Below are positions 8,470 to 17,084 of a DNA stretch of 64,000 bases, piece by piece. The DNA comes from Bryobacterales bacterium (lineage in GTDB: Bacteria; Acidobacteriota; Terriglobia; Bryobacterales; Bryobacteraceae): contig JADLDI010000008.1 of the NCBI GenBank assembly GCA_020846745.1, positions 124,001-188,000 of the forward strand, in the 5' to 3' direction. The first letter of the stretch is position 1. Each line of letters starts with the position of its first letter. A model generated the notes under the pieces. The model saw nothing but the letters and a program-made list of their open reading frames with translations, was not told where the DNA came from and did no database searches. The position numbers were made by a program, and so were the translations under genes.

Positions 8470-11301
8470 TCAGCGCGTGGGTTTGCGGGCGATGGGGAAG
8501 GTTTGGCCTTTGAGGTCGCGCATGGGGAACTGTTCGTAGCCCCAGCGTTGTTTGGTGATGGTGGGGACGGTGTCTTCGATGAAGTCGGCGAGTTTGCTGA
8601 CTTCGACAAAGCCGTCGGGTCCGGCGGCTTTGAGGAGACCTTCGAGGAGTGCGTAGGTGAAAACGCCGTGGCCCTGGTAGCCTTCGAGGGCCATCTGCTC
8701 GCTGGCCGAGGCGGCGAGGACGGCGCGGCCGGTGACTTTCGAGAGGCGGTCGATAGCCGACTTTTCGTCGATACCGCGGCCTGCGAAAGCACCGGAGTTA
8801 CAAGTATCTAGCAAGAGCAGGGTTTTACGGGCGGGTATCTGGGCGAGTAACTGGCGGAGGCGTTCCTGGTCGAGACTTTGGGCGCGGAGCGCGGCCTCAT
8901 TGGTGTAGCGGGTTTCCCAAGGAATGAAATGATAGTCGCCATCGAAGGCTTTGCCGTGGCCGGCGAGGTAAAGGACGAAGACGTCGATGGGACGGATACG
9001 CGGGGCGAGCTCGGCGATTTTGACTTTAAGGTTGGCGGCGGTGACCTGCTCGTTGGTGAGTGGGTGGATGGAGACCGTGCCGAACAACCCTTCGGCCTGT
9101 TCGCTGAGGCGTGCGGCTACGGCCTTCGCGTCGGCGGCAGCGAACTGGACGCCGCGGGAGAGGGAGTTATCGCGATAGTTGGTGATGCCGGCGGAGATGA
9201 CGTAGAGGGAGGGGCGTTGGTCGGTTTGGCGGACATTGATTGTGGCGGTTACCGCACGGGATTCGAGTTGATTGCGGCTATTGAAGACGCTGGCAGTGAC
9301 CTGGCGGCGGCCGGGGGCGAGCGGAAGGCGGACCTGAAGGATGTCGGTGCCGGGAGTGGGGATGTCGACGGGCCGGCCTTGGACTTCCTGTCCGTCAATG
9401 CGGTAGACGACGCGACCGATGCCGCCGCCGCGATTTTTGACGCGGAAGCGGAGGGTGTATTCGCCGGTGGATTCGGCAGCGGCTTCGGAGAGGAGTTCGA
9501 GTTCGGGAGGCAGACCGCTGCGGAGAATGGCGGCGGCATCACCGAGTTTAGCGACAGCGGCGCGGACGGCTTCGGCGCCGCCGGGTTGGAGGCGCTGGCG
9601 GACGAGTTCGGGGCGATAGAAGAGGTCCTTGGCCTGATCGATGTTGATGAATTCGCCTTCGCGGTTGCGGCCTTGGTTCAGGTGGTAACCGATGAGCTTT
9701 TCGCCGCCGGGGGAGGCGTGGAAGAAGCCTTCGGGGGTCCAGGCGACCCAGCGTTTGGCGTCGGGGTGGACGAAGAGGGCAAGGATCTCATTGCCGGCGG
9801 CCGCGTCGTACCAGCGGATGGTGCCATCAGCGAGGGCCGCAAGGGCGTAGCGACCGTCGCGCGAGAGATTGACGGCGCACGCCACGCCGGGCACTGAGGC
9901 CTGCCAAAGTTGTTTGCCCCCATCGGAGAACATGCGTAACCACCACTCAGTGCCCAGGAGGAATTTGTCTGGAGGGGTATTTACGGCTAGGCTACGCGAC
10001 ATTTCGTACTCATCTAGCGGCAGGCGTGAGCCGTTGAGGATAGGGGTAAAGGAATCTCTCCAATCTTGGATCGCTAAGCCGGTGGTTTGCTGCGGCAGTA
10101 GATCTGAATTAACAGGAGAGTCCAGTGTGAGTCGCGCATCGAGTACGTCGAAGAACGCGGGCCGTTTTCTCAGTTGCCCGGAGTGGAAATCAAAAGCGCC
10201 GACCGTGAACGCGATGGCTTCCGCTGAGCGCGAAGCGCCGAGGTCGAGCATTCGATAGTCTGGCACTTCGGTTTCCCGGCGCCAAAGAAAGGTGCCATCG
10301 GGATTCAAAACACCGAAGCTATTCTGAGCAGCAAAACCAACGCGTCCATGTGGCAACGGCTGTAAGTCCATGACCGTGTTGGATGAAACGTACCAGCTAA
10401 CGGCAGTTCCACCATTGCTAGTCGACCAATTCAGAACTGGAATCCAGTTCCCGAATTGGTAACGCCCGGCAGCATACAATGTAGAGCCATCCAGAGACCA
10501 CGCAACCGCCGATAGTGAACGGTCACCACTCTGAGCAGGAGCCCGCTCATACATGGTTGATAGGTTAGTGCTATTGAGCACGCCTATTTTGACGGAGTCA
10601 TTGAAACCGACAGCGATCTGGCGGCCATCGCGACTAAACCGCACAGAGTAGGGCTGCTTTCCGGCCGGGACCAGTTTCTCCACCTGCAACTTGAAGTCTG
10701 AACTGTACATGCGAACTAAGCCGTCTCTGGAGGTTGTAACCATGCGGCCATCTGCTGCGAAGTCGACTCCGTAGCACCCGTCGCCATAAGCCGTATCCCG
10801 ACTCACTTCGGTCAGATCGTGCGTGCGGAAGATGCGTACGCCATTACTTCCGCCGAGACCGGCGGCGAGGAAAGTTCCATTTGGGGAGTAGGCAAGATGC
10901 GTAACCACTTGGGGGAGTCCGCTGACGAAGGCAATTAGGCTGCCAGAGGAAGTATCGAATACGTAGATGTAACTGTACAATCCGAACGCACTTGTGAAGC
11001 CGCCAACAGCCACTTGACGACCATCGGGCGCCATCGCGACGCTATACAGCTTGCCTTCGCTAGCCCCGCCCTGCGGGGGCCGCAGTATGCGTAATAGGCG
11101 ACCACTCGCGGCATCCCACACCCGAGCGGTCTTGTCGTCGGAGCAAGTGACCAAGTAGCGCCCCTCGGCATCCCCCGACATGCGCCAAATCGTCGCCGTG
11201 TGCGTACCTGTTTCGATCCGGAGGAACGGAGTGATGGGCGGGTCGGCGGATTGCGCCCATAGAACTGCTGTCAGAATCATCCCCATCATCACTGCGCGCA
11301 T
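8470..11301 (-). CDS. Secreted WD40 propeller - caspase-like (peptidase C14) protein
   Basis: 943 residues. N-terminal signal peptide (MRAVMMGMILTAVLWAQS). WD40-type repeats follow (for example YLVTCSDDKTARVWDAASG and IRWYDAAAG) over about residues 25-520, then a region ending in an Ig-like beta domain (about 600-690). The C-terminal caspase domain (about 697-900) has the dyad His782 (YLAGHGK) and Cys834 (LDTCNSG). It is the first gene of the operon with the TIR protein. Expected role: the propeller senses or binds a partner and gates proteolysis. The signal peptide is unusual for a defence caspase and suggests action outside the cytoplasm. GC content is lower in the propeller half than in the caspase half. 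Confidence 0.9.
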   Translation of the reverse strand: MRAVMMGMILTAVLWAQSADPPITPFLRIETGTHTATIWRMSGDAEGRYLVTCSDDKTARVWDAASGRLLRILRPPQGGASEGKLYSVAMAPDGRQVAVGGFTSAFGLYSYIYVFDTSSGSLIAFVSGLPQVVTHLAYSPNGTFLAAGLGGSNGVRIFRTHDLTEVSRDTAYGDGCYGVDFAADGRMVTTSRDGLVRMYSSDFKLQVEKLVPAGKQPYSVRFSRDGRQIAVGFNDSVKIGVLNSTNLSTMYERAPAQSGDRSLSAVAWSLDGSTLYAAGRYQFGNWIPVLNWSTSNGGTAVSWYVSSNTVMDLQPLPHGRVGFAAQNSFGVLNPDGTFLWRRETEVPDYRMLDLGASRSAEAIAFTVGAFDFHSGQLRKRPAFFDVLDARLTLDSPVNSDLLPQQTTGLAIQDWRDSFTPILNGSRLPLDEYEMSRSLAVNTPPDKFLLGTEWWLRMFSDGGKQLWQASVPGVACAVNLSRDGRYALAALADGTIRWYDAAAGNEILALFVHPDAKRWVAWTPEGFFHASPGGEKLIGYHLNQGRNREGEFINIDQAKDLFYRPELVRQRLQPGGAEAVRAAVAKLGDAAAILRSGLPPELELLSEAAAESTGEYTLRFRVKNRGGGIGRVVYRIDGQEVQGRPVDIPTPGTDILQVRLPLAPGRRQVTASVFNSRNQLESRAVTATINVRQTDQRPSLYVISAGITNYRDNSLSRGVQFAAADAKAVAARLSEQAEGLFGTVSIHPLTNEQVTAANLKVKIAELAPRIRPIDVFVLYLAGHGKAFDGDYHFIPWETRYTNEAALRAQSLDQERLRQLLAQIPARKTLLLLDTCNSGAFAGRGIDEKSAIDRLSKVTGRAVLAASASEQMALEGYQGHGVFTYALLEGLLKAAGPDGFVEVSKLADFIEDTVPTITKQRWGYEQFPMRDLKGQTFPIARKPTR

Positions 11302-11520
11302 ATGTGTAAACCGATGCTGTGGATTGATTCTATACCAAGGGCCGAAGGGGATAGACGCGGTTGCAAGATCGGAGAAACGTCGACTATTACTTGGGTATCC
11401 CGTCGCTTACGCTCCGGGCACTGGTCGGGCGGATCGGGGTGGGGTGAAGAGTAGTGGTGGAGAGAGCGGAGTTGGTAGCGTGGGCTGGGCGGTTTCGGCG
11501 TGGTCCAATGGTGACTGGTT

Positions 11521-11799
11521 ATGGATGAGCGAGCGTTTTATTCGGAGTCGCAGACGCAGAAGGCGGCGCGGCTGCAGTGTCCGTATTGCCGGACGACGGA
11601 GTCGTATGATTTGCGGTGGGTGGTGAGGAAGAAGAAGCCGAAGATGCCGCCGGGGGGCGATGAGCGGGACCGGGCTAAGTTTGCGAAAGCGGCGAGTTAT
11701 ATGGTCCTGATGGACGATAAGGTGGGGTGCAAGAACATGCGGTGCCGGCGGCCGTTTGAGATTACCGGCATGAAGACGACGGCGTTCCTGCAAGAATAG
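11521..11799 (+). CDS. Small zinc-ribbon-like protein
   Basis: 92 residues. CPYC near residue 20 and CKNMRC near residue 72 make a CX2C-(about 47)-CX4C arrangement typical of a zinc ribbon, with a lysine-rich middle. No TM or signal. Its stop is 5 nt before the FGE-like/hydrolase gene, so the two are probably one transcript, divergent from the caspase operon across 219 bp. Function unknown; nucleic-acid or protein binding are possible. Confidence 0.7.
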   Translation: MDERAFYSESQTQKAARLQCPYCRTTESYDLRWVVRKKKPKMPPGGDERDRAKFAKAASYMVLMDDKVGCKNMRCRRPFEITGMKTTAFLQE

Positions 11800-11804
11800 C
11801 TGTC

Positions 11805-13532
11805 ATGTCAATCTCGTTACTGCTTGCGGCGGTGTCGCTGGTGACGCTGCCGGCGACACGGTTTGTGCAGACGGACCAGTCGACTTCGATTCCGGTGACG
11901 GTGCGGATTTCTTCTTTCGCCGTGGGGGCGACGGAGGTGACGCAGAAGGAATTTGAAGCGGTGATGGGGTACAACCCTTCGCTTAAGAAGGGCGAGAATC
12001 TGCCGGTCCACAACATCACGTGGTGGGAGGCGGTGCGGTATGTGAACGCGTTGAGCGTGCGGGAAGGGCTGGAGCCTACTTACGATTTGCGGACGGGGGT
12101 TTGTGACCGGTCGCGAAACGGGTACCGGCTGCCGACGGATGCGGAGTGGAGTTACGCGGCGGGGGCGGCTCCGGCGCGAGGGAACACGAGTTCAGTGAAT
12201 ATGGGGCCTTCGCAGACGAAGGACGCGGCGGCGCTGGTGGAATGGGCACGGTCGCATGGTCCGGCGGATGTGACTGGGTTACCGGCGGATGCGCGCGGGT
12301 TGCGTGGGATGTACGGGAATGTTTGGGAGTGGGTTGGGGACTTCAATGATGTGGCGGGGGCGGTAGGGTCGGCGGTAGATCCGGCGGGTCCGGCGACGGG
12401 GGTGGCGCGAGTGCTGCGAGGCGGGTCGTATCTGACGTCGACATCGAGTTGGGGGAAGAACTACCGGAGTTCGCTGGAGCCGGACCGGCGGAGTCCATTC
12501 GCGGGGTTACGGGTGTGCCGGACGGTGGCGGCATATGGGAAAGACGAATATCCCGCCGATTGGTTTGGGCCGTATCAGGCCGTGCCGTCGGGGTTTGCGG
12601 GGCAGACGGGTCCGCTTCGGAAGTTTGATAAGAGCGCGTGGGAAGGTGAGCGGGCGGCGGTGGTGGAGAGTTGGCAGCGTGTGTTGGGATCGCCGAGCAC
12701 GGGGAAGCCTGCGGTGGAGGCGCGGCTGCTGCAGCAAGTGGATACGTCTTACTGGCGGAGCCGGATATTGCAGTTACGGGTGGAAGAGGACTATTGGGAG
12801 AAGATCCAATTGTTTCTGCCGCACACGGCAGCGCGGAGGCCGCTGCCGGTGGTGATAGTTCCTTACTATGATGTGGACACGCCGGCGGGTATTAATGAAG
12901 GCGGGCGGCTGCATACGCCGCTGGGGACGCGGGCGTTTGCTCATCTGGCGGTGCAGCAGGGGTTTGCGGGGGTGGCGATCCGATGGTTTGGGGAGAGTTA
13001 TGCGGAGAACTATGCGGAAGCGGTGGCGGCGCTGAAGTTGAAGCATCCGCAACTGACCGGGCTGGGTAAGTGGGTGTGGGATTCGAAGCGGCTGCTGGAC
13101 TACCTGGAGATGGTGCCGGAGGTGGATAAGTCGCGGATTGGGATCATCGGACATTCGCTAGGCGGGAAGATGGCGTTGTATGCGGCGGCTTTCGATCCAC
13201 GGATTAAGGCGGTGGTTTCTTCGGAGTTAGGGATTGGGCTGAAGTTTTCGAATTACGAAGATTTTTGGTATTTGGGAGAGAATATACGGGGGTTGAAGGA
13301 TGGGCAGGATCACCACGAGTTACTGGCGATGATCGCTCCGCGACCGTTCCTATTGATTGGCGGGGACTCGTCGGATAACGATAAGTCGTGGTATTACATC
13401 AACTCGGTGAAGCCGTTGTATGGGAACGATCCGGACCGGGTGGCGTATTTCAATCACCGGACGGGGCATTCGCCGACGCCGCAGGCGGTGCATATGGGGA
13501 TGGAGTGGTTGCGGCGGTTCTTGTTGGAGTAG
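11805..13532 (+). CDS. Formylglycine-generating-enzyme-like (SUMF1) domain fused to alpha/beta hydrolase
   Basis: 575 residues with a hydrophobic N-terminus (probable signal, 1-17). Residues 25-245 are an FGE/SUMF1 C-type-lectin-like fold: EVTQKEFEAVMG, RLPTDAEWSYAA, MYGNVWEWVGDF, VLRGGSYLTS and GLRVCR. The paired active-site cysteines of true FGE are not evident, so it is probably a binding module. Residues 300-575 are a dienelactone-hydrolase-type domain with elbow GHSLGG (Ser451), GGDSSDND (Asp521 or 524) and RTGHS (His555), a complete-looking triad. Likely a secreted esterase with a carbohydrate- or ligand-binding module. FGE-like domains also recur in bacterial TIR/caspase conflict loci, which makes the location notable. 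Confidence 0.85.
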   Translation: MSISLLLAAVSLVTLPATRFVQTDQSTSIPVTVRISSFAVGATEVTQKEFEAVMGYNPSLKKGENLPVHNITWWEAVRYVNALSVREGLEPTYDLRTGVCDRSRNGYRLPTDAEWSYAAGAAPARGNTSSVNMGPSQTKDAAALVEWARSHGPADVTGLPADARGLRGMYGNVWEWVGDFNDVAGAVGSAVDPAGPATGVARVLRGGSYLTSTSSWGKNYRSSLEPDRRSPFAGLRVCRTVAAYGKDEYPADWFGPYQAVPSGFAGQTGPLRKFDKSAWEGERAAVVESWQRVLGSPSTGKPAVEARLLQQVDTSYWRSRILQLRVEEDYWEKIQLFLPHTAARRPLPVVIVPYYDVDTPAGINEGGRLHTPLGTRAFAHLAVQQGFAGVAIRWFGESYAENYAEAVAALKLKHPQLTGLGKWVWDSKRLLDYLEMVPEVDKSRIGIIGHSLGGKMALYAAAFDPRIKAVVSSELGIGLKFSNYEDFWYLGENIRGLKDGQDHHELLAMIAPRPFLLIGGDSSDNDKSWYYINSVKPLYGNDPDRVAYFNHRTGHSPTPQAVHMGMEWLRRFLLE

Positions 13533-13540
13533 GTTCAGTT

Positions 13541-13571
13541 TTCACGCCAAGGCGCAACGACGCAAAGAAAA
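13541..13571. repeat. Short ACGCCAAGGCGC-type interspersed repeat, copy 1
   Basis: The convergent gap holds TTCACGCCAAGGCGC followed by AACGACGCAAAGAAA, an internally reiterated ACGCxAAG pattern. A diverged copy is found in the convergent gap at 17047-17084. I recall this ACGCAAAGGCGCxAAGACGC family as a common intergenic repeat of free-living bacteria with large genomes. Confidence 0.4.
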
Positions 13572-13577
13572 CTTGAA

Positions 13578-14240
13578 CTACTGGACTCGCTCAATCGTGA
13601 TTTTATCGATTGTTACCGGTTCGACGGGTTTGTCGTTTTCGGCTTTTACGCGGGCGATGCGGCCGACTAAGTATTGACCTTCGACGACCTGGCCGAAGAC
13701 GGTGTGGAGGCCGTCGAGGTGGGGGGTGGCGATTTCGGTAATGAAGAACTGGCAACTACCGGTGCCGGGTCCGGAATTGGCCATGCCGAGGCGGCCGGCT
13801 ACGTCGAATTTGAGTTCGGGTTTGATTTCGTCGGGGATGGGTTTGGTGCCGCCGGTGCCGTTGGCGAGCGGGTCGCCGCCCTGGATCATGAAATTGGGGA
13901 TGACGCGGTGGAACGTCAGGCCGTCGAAGAAGGGGTTCTTGTTGGGGAGGCCGTTGCGGGGGTCGAGCCAGGCTTTGGCGCCGGTGGCGAGGTCGATGAA
14001 GTTCTTCACCGTGATGGGTGTATCCTTCTCGAAAAGGCGGGCGACGATTTCACCCATGGAAGTCTTGATGTGGGCGTAGACGCCGGGTTCGCGGGGGGCG
14101 GGAGCTTGGGGGGCGGGAGCTTGGGGAGCGGGAGGGGGCTGTTGGGCCGGGGGAGGAGGCGCCGCGGCGGGCGGCTGGGATTGCTGGGAGGCCGCGAGAG
14201 AGGCGGCGGCGAGAACGGTCAAAAAGGCAAATCGCTTCAT
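13578..14240 (-). CDS. Exported cyclophilin-type peptidyl-prolyl cis-trans isomerase
   Basis: 220 residues: signal peptide (1-18), a Pro/Ala/Gln low-complexity linker built from PAPQA-like units (about 20-52), then a bacterial cyclophilin domain. Diagnostic segments are FFDGLTFHRVIPNFMIQGGDP (catalytic Arg in the FHRV segment), GSCQFFIT and HLDGLHTVFGQV. Role: folding catalyst for exported proteins. Third gene of a likely ubiA-mqnE-cyclophilin transcript, 21 nt after mqnE, although the link to menaquinone synthesis is probably only positional. Confidence 0.92.
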   Translation of the reverse strand: MKRFAFLTVLAAASLAASQQSQPPAAAPPPPAQQPPPAPQAPAPQAPAPREPGVYAHIKTSMGEIVARLFEKDTPITVKNFIDLATGAKAWLDPRNGLPNKNPFFDGLTFHRVIPNFMIQGGDPLANGTGGTKPIPDEIKPELKFDVAGRLGMANSGPGTGSCQFFITEIATPHLDGLHTVFGQVVEGQYLVGRIARVKAENDKPVEPVTIDKITIERVQ

Positions 14241-14261
14241 TTCGTAAAGTGCTTTATTTAT

Positions 14262-15392
14262 CTAGACGAGGATGGTGAACGCAGATTCGGTGCGCTCGAC
14301 AGGGCGGTAGAGCGTGTCGCGTTCCAGCGGGTCGCGGCCCGATTCGCGGATGAGCCGCAGGAGTTCGTTGCGCCGCATGGATTGGGAGGTGGTGGCTCCG
14401 GCATCGTGATAGATCTTTTCTTCGACCACGGTGCCGTCGATATCGTCGGCGCCGAAGCGCTGGGCGATTTGGGCGATCTTGGGCGTCATCATGATCCAGT
14501 AAGCCTTGATGTGCGGGATGTTGTCGAGCATCAGGCGCGAGACGGCGATGTTTTTGAGATCGGTGAAACCCGTGGTGCGGGCGATGTGCTGGAGCGGCGT
14601 GTTGTCGGGGTGGAACGCGAGCGGGATGTAGGTGACGAGGCCGCTGGTTTTGTCCTGGAGTTCGCGGAGTTTGACGAGGTGGTCGACACGGTCCTCTTCA
14701 TTTTCGAGGTGGCCGTAGAGCATGGTGCAGTTGGACTTGAGGCCGATTTCGTGGGCCTGGCGGGCGACGTCGAGCCACTGGCCGCCGTCGATCTTGTGGT
14801 CGCAGATGATGCGGCGGATGCGCTCGGTAAAGATTTCGGCGCCACCGCCGGGCATCGAGTCCATGCCAGCGTCTTTGAGGCGCTGGAGCGTTTCGCGGAT
14901 GGAGATCTTCTGGCGCTGGGCAAGGTAGGCGATCTCGACCATGGTGAACGCTTTGAGGTGCACCTGGGGGAAGCGCTCTTTGAGGCCGCGCAGCATCTCG
15001 CAATACCAGTCGAGCGAGAGTTCGGGATGGAGGCCGCCGACGATGTGGAATTCGCTCACAGCTTCGGACCAGCCACGGCCGGCGGTTTCATATACCTGGT
15101 CGAGCGACATCGTGTAGGCCTTGGGGTCGCGGGCCTTTTTGCCGAAAGCGCAGAGCTTGCAACTGGCGACGCACACGTCGGTCGGGTTGATGTGGCGGTT
15201 GACGTTGAAGTAGGTGAAGTTGCCGTGGAGGCGCTCGCGGACGAGGTTAGCCATGTAGCCGATGGCCAAGAGGTCGTTAGAGCGGAACAGTTTGAGGCCG
15301 TCATCGTAGGAGAGACGCTGGTTGTACAGCACCTTTTCATACACCGGTCGCAATAGACGGTCTTCGAACGCGGGTTCGGATTTTACAACCAT
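14262..15392 (-). CDS. mqnE: Aminodeoxyfutalosine synthase (radical SAM)
   Basis: 376 residues. The radical-SAM cluster motif CX3CX2C is at Cys74, Cys78 and Cys81 (CVASCKLC), and the body matches the MqnE/CofH type (HIVGGLHPELSLDWY, GGGAEIF, MLYGHLENEEDR). It would join 3-[(1-carboxyvinyl)oxy]benzoate to SAM in the futalosine pathway to menaquinone. The start codon lies inside the ubiA 3' end (10-nt overlap), indicating translational coupling. The neighbouring prenyltransferase supports the MqnE assignment over CofH or MqnC. Confidence 0.9.
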   Translation of the reverse strand: MVVKSEPAFEDRLLRPVYEKVLYNQRLSYDDGLKLFRSNDLLAIGYMANLVRERLHGNFTYFNVNRHINPTDVCVASCKLCAFGKKARDPKAYTMSLDQVYETAGRGWSEAVSEFHIVGGLHPELSLDWYCEMLRGLKERFPQVHLKAFTMVEIAYLAQRQKISIRETLQRLKDAGMDSMPGGGAEIFTERIRRIICDHKIDGGQWLDVARQAHEIGLKSNCTMLYGHLENEEDRVDHLVKLRELQDKTSGLVTYIPLAFHPDNTPLQHIARTTGFTDLKNIAVSRLMLDNIPHIKAYWIMMTPKIAQIAQRFGADDIDGTVVEEKIYHDAGATTSQSMRRNELLRLIRESGRDPLERDTLYRPVERTESAFTILV

Positions 15393-16282
15393 AGATCAGC
15401 GGCCCAGAACATAAAGAATAGCATGCCGACCCAGCCATTGACGGTGAAGAAGGCGGCGTCGATTCGGGATAAGTCGTTTGCTTTCACTAGTCTATGCTCG
15501 TAGGCAAGGAGCGCGGCGACGGCGGCGATACCGGTGAGGGCAAGCGGGCCGAGGCCGAAGCTGAGGTAGAGCATGGCGAGGCTGGCGAGCATGCCGAGGT
15601 GGAAGATGCGGGCGATCCAAAGAGCGCCGGCGATGCCGAACCGCTTTGGGAGGCTGAAGAGGTTGGCGCGCTGGTCGAATTCGTAATCCTGGCAGGCGTA
15701 GATGATGTCGAACCCGGCGGTCCAGAGGGTGACGGCGGCGGTGAGCCAGAGGATGCGAGGGTCGAGCGAGCCGGCGACGGCAATCCAGGCGGCGGGGGGT
15801 GCGATGCCGAGGGCGAAGCCGAGGACGAGGTGGCAGAGCGAGGTGAAGCGCTTGGTGTAGGAGTAGAGGAGGACGACGCCGAGCGCGAGGGGCGCGAGTT
15901 GCAAGCACAGGCGCGAGAGCATGGCGGAGGCGAGGAGGAGGAGGCCGACGCTCAAGAGGAAGAAGGCCCAGGCGAAGGTGCGCGAGAGGATGCCTGCCGG
16001 GAGATGGCGCATTTTCGTGCGCGGGTTTTTGGCGTCGATGGCAGCGTCGACGATGCGGTTGAAGGTCATGGCGGCGGAGCGGGCGCCGACCATGGCGACG
16101 ACGATCCAAAGGATCTTCCAGGCGATTTCAGCGGTGGGGAGGCGGACTTCGCGGATAGCGAGCAGGGCCGCGGTGAGGGCGAACGGAAGCGCGAACACCG
16201 AGTGTTCAAACTTGATCATGTCGAGTGTGAGGCGGATTTTTCGTAGCAGCACTCGCAAAATGTTAGAGGCCCTCCGTACCAT
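15383..16282 (-). CDS. UbiA-family prenyltransferase for menaquinone synthesis (MqnP-like)
   Basis: 299 residues from ATG 16282. Eight to nine TM segments and two aspartate-rich sites: [15 protein letters not shown] and a CQDYEFDQ site, both typical of 4-hydroxybenzoate-type polyprenyltransferases. In this context it should prenylate 1,4-dihydroxy-6-naphthoate in the futalosine pathway. The start is uncertain: ATG 16282 shares a CCATGG palindrome with a possible larB start, GTG 16243 and ATG 16219 ([13 protein letters not shown]) are alternatives, and a later start would leave room for divergent promoters. Operon with mqnE. Confidence 0.88.
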   Translation of the reverse strand: MVRRASNILRVLLRKIRLTLDMIKFEHSVFALPFALTAALLAIREVRLPTAEIAWKILWIVVAMVGARSAAMTFNRIVDAAIDAKNPRTKMRHLPAGILSRTFAWAFFLLSVGLLLLASAMLSRLCLQLAPLALGVVLLYSYTKRFTSLCHLVLGFALGIAPPAAWIAVAGSLDPRILWLTAAVTLWTAGFDIIYACQDYEFDQRANLFSLPKRFGIAGALWIARIFHLGMLASLAMLYLSFGLGPLALTGIAAVAALLAYEHRLVKANDLSRIDAAFFTVNGWVGMLFFMFWAADLWL

Positions 16283-16295
16283 GGTGATAGAGAAG

Positions 16296-17042
16296 ATGGA
16301 CAAAGCGCAATTGAAGCAACTTTTGGAATCTGTTCGCGAAGGCGCGGTGGGTGTGGATGACGCGCTGGACCGGTTGCGTCACATGCCGTTTGAAGACTTG
16401 GGGTTCGCGAAGGTGGACCATCACCGTGCTCTTCGCCACGGCATGCCCGAGGTGATTTTCGGGCAGGGTAAAGCGCCGGAACATCTGCTCGGGATTGCGA
16501 CGAAGGTGCTGGAGCGGGCGAACAACCTGCTGGCGACGCGGACCGATCCGCGGGCGGCGGAGTTGGTGACGAGCCGGTTTCCGGAAGCCGAGTACTTTCC
16601 GCTGTCGCGGGTGCTGCGCGTGTGGCGCGACAAGACAATTCATGGGAAGGGCAAGATCGCGGTGGTGTGCGCGGGGACGAGCGACATTCCGGTGGCCGAA
16701 GAGGCGCAACTAACCGTCGAGATCATGGGAAACGAGTTCGAATTGATTCAGGACATCGGCGTGGCGGGCATCCACCGGCTGATGGCGAATCGGGAACGGC
16801 TGGCGAATGCGCGCGTGGCGGTGGTGTGCGCGGGGATGGAAGGCGCGCTGCCGTCGGCGGTGGGCGGACTGGTGGGGTGCCCGGTAATCGCGGTGCCGAC
16901 CAGCGTGGGTTATGGCGCGAGTTTCAATGGGTTGGCGGCGTTGCTCGGGATGTTGAATTCGTGTGCGTCGAATGTGACGGTGGTGAATATTGATAACGGG
17001 TTCGGCGCGGGGTATGTGGCGAGTTTGATTAACCGGCTATAA
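16296..17042 (+). CDS. larB: Nickel-pincer cofactor biosynthesis protein LarB
   Basis: 248 residues. The N-terminal part ([21 protein letters not shown]) and the PurE-like C-terminal domain ([54 protein letters not shown]) are diagnostic of LarB, which carboxylates and hydrolyses nicotinic acid adenine dinucleotide in synthesis of the Ni-pincer nucleotide used by lactate racemase-type enzymes. larC and larE are not in the window. Start ATG 16296 fits the family N-terminus; in-frame ATG 16281 is an alternative. Divergent from ubiA with almost no intergenic DNA. Confidence 0.9.
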   Translation: MDKAQLKQLLESVREGAVGVDDALDRLRHMPFEDLGFAKVDHHRALRHGMPEVIFGQGKAPEHLLGIATKVLERANNLLATRTDPRAAELVTSRFPEAEYFPLSRVLRVWRDKTIHGKGKIAVVCAGTSDIPVAEEAQLTVEIMGNEFELIQDIGVAGIHRLMANRERLANARVAVVCAGMEGALPSAVGGLVGCPVIAVPTSVGYGASFNGLAALLGMLNSCASNVTVVNIDNGFGAGYVASLINRL

Positions 17043-17046
17043 ATGA

Positions 17047-17084
17047 TCACGCAAAGGTGCTAAACTCGCCAAGTTACGAACGCC
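17047..17084. repeat. Short ACGCAAAGG-type interspersed repeat, copy 2
   Basis: The larB/oxidoreductase convergent gap contains CACGCAAAGGTGC, TAAACTCGCCAAG and TTACGAACGCC in series, a diverged reiteration of the pattern seen at 13541-13571. No gene and no good terminator is seen. Confidence 0.35.

Noticed and set aside
11305..11335. TAGAAT-like -10 upstream of the caspase gene
   Set aside because: The paired -35 is poor and no ribosome site is visible, so the promoter is not called.
13674..15356. 560-codon plus-strand frame antisense to cyclophilin and mqnE
   Set aside because: It is the complement of two clearly real genes and has the Gly/Val/Glu/Ala-rich composition expected of GC-rich shadow frames.
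15494..16246. Plus-strand Glu/Gly-rich frame opposite ubiA
   Set aside because: Antisense shadow of a multi-TM prenyltransferase; highly repetitive acidic composition.
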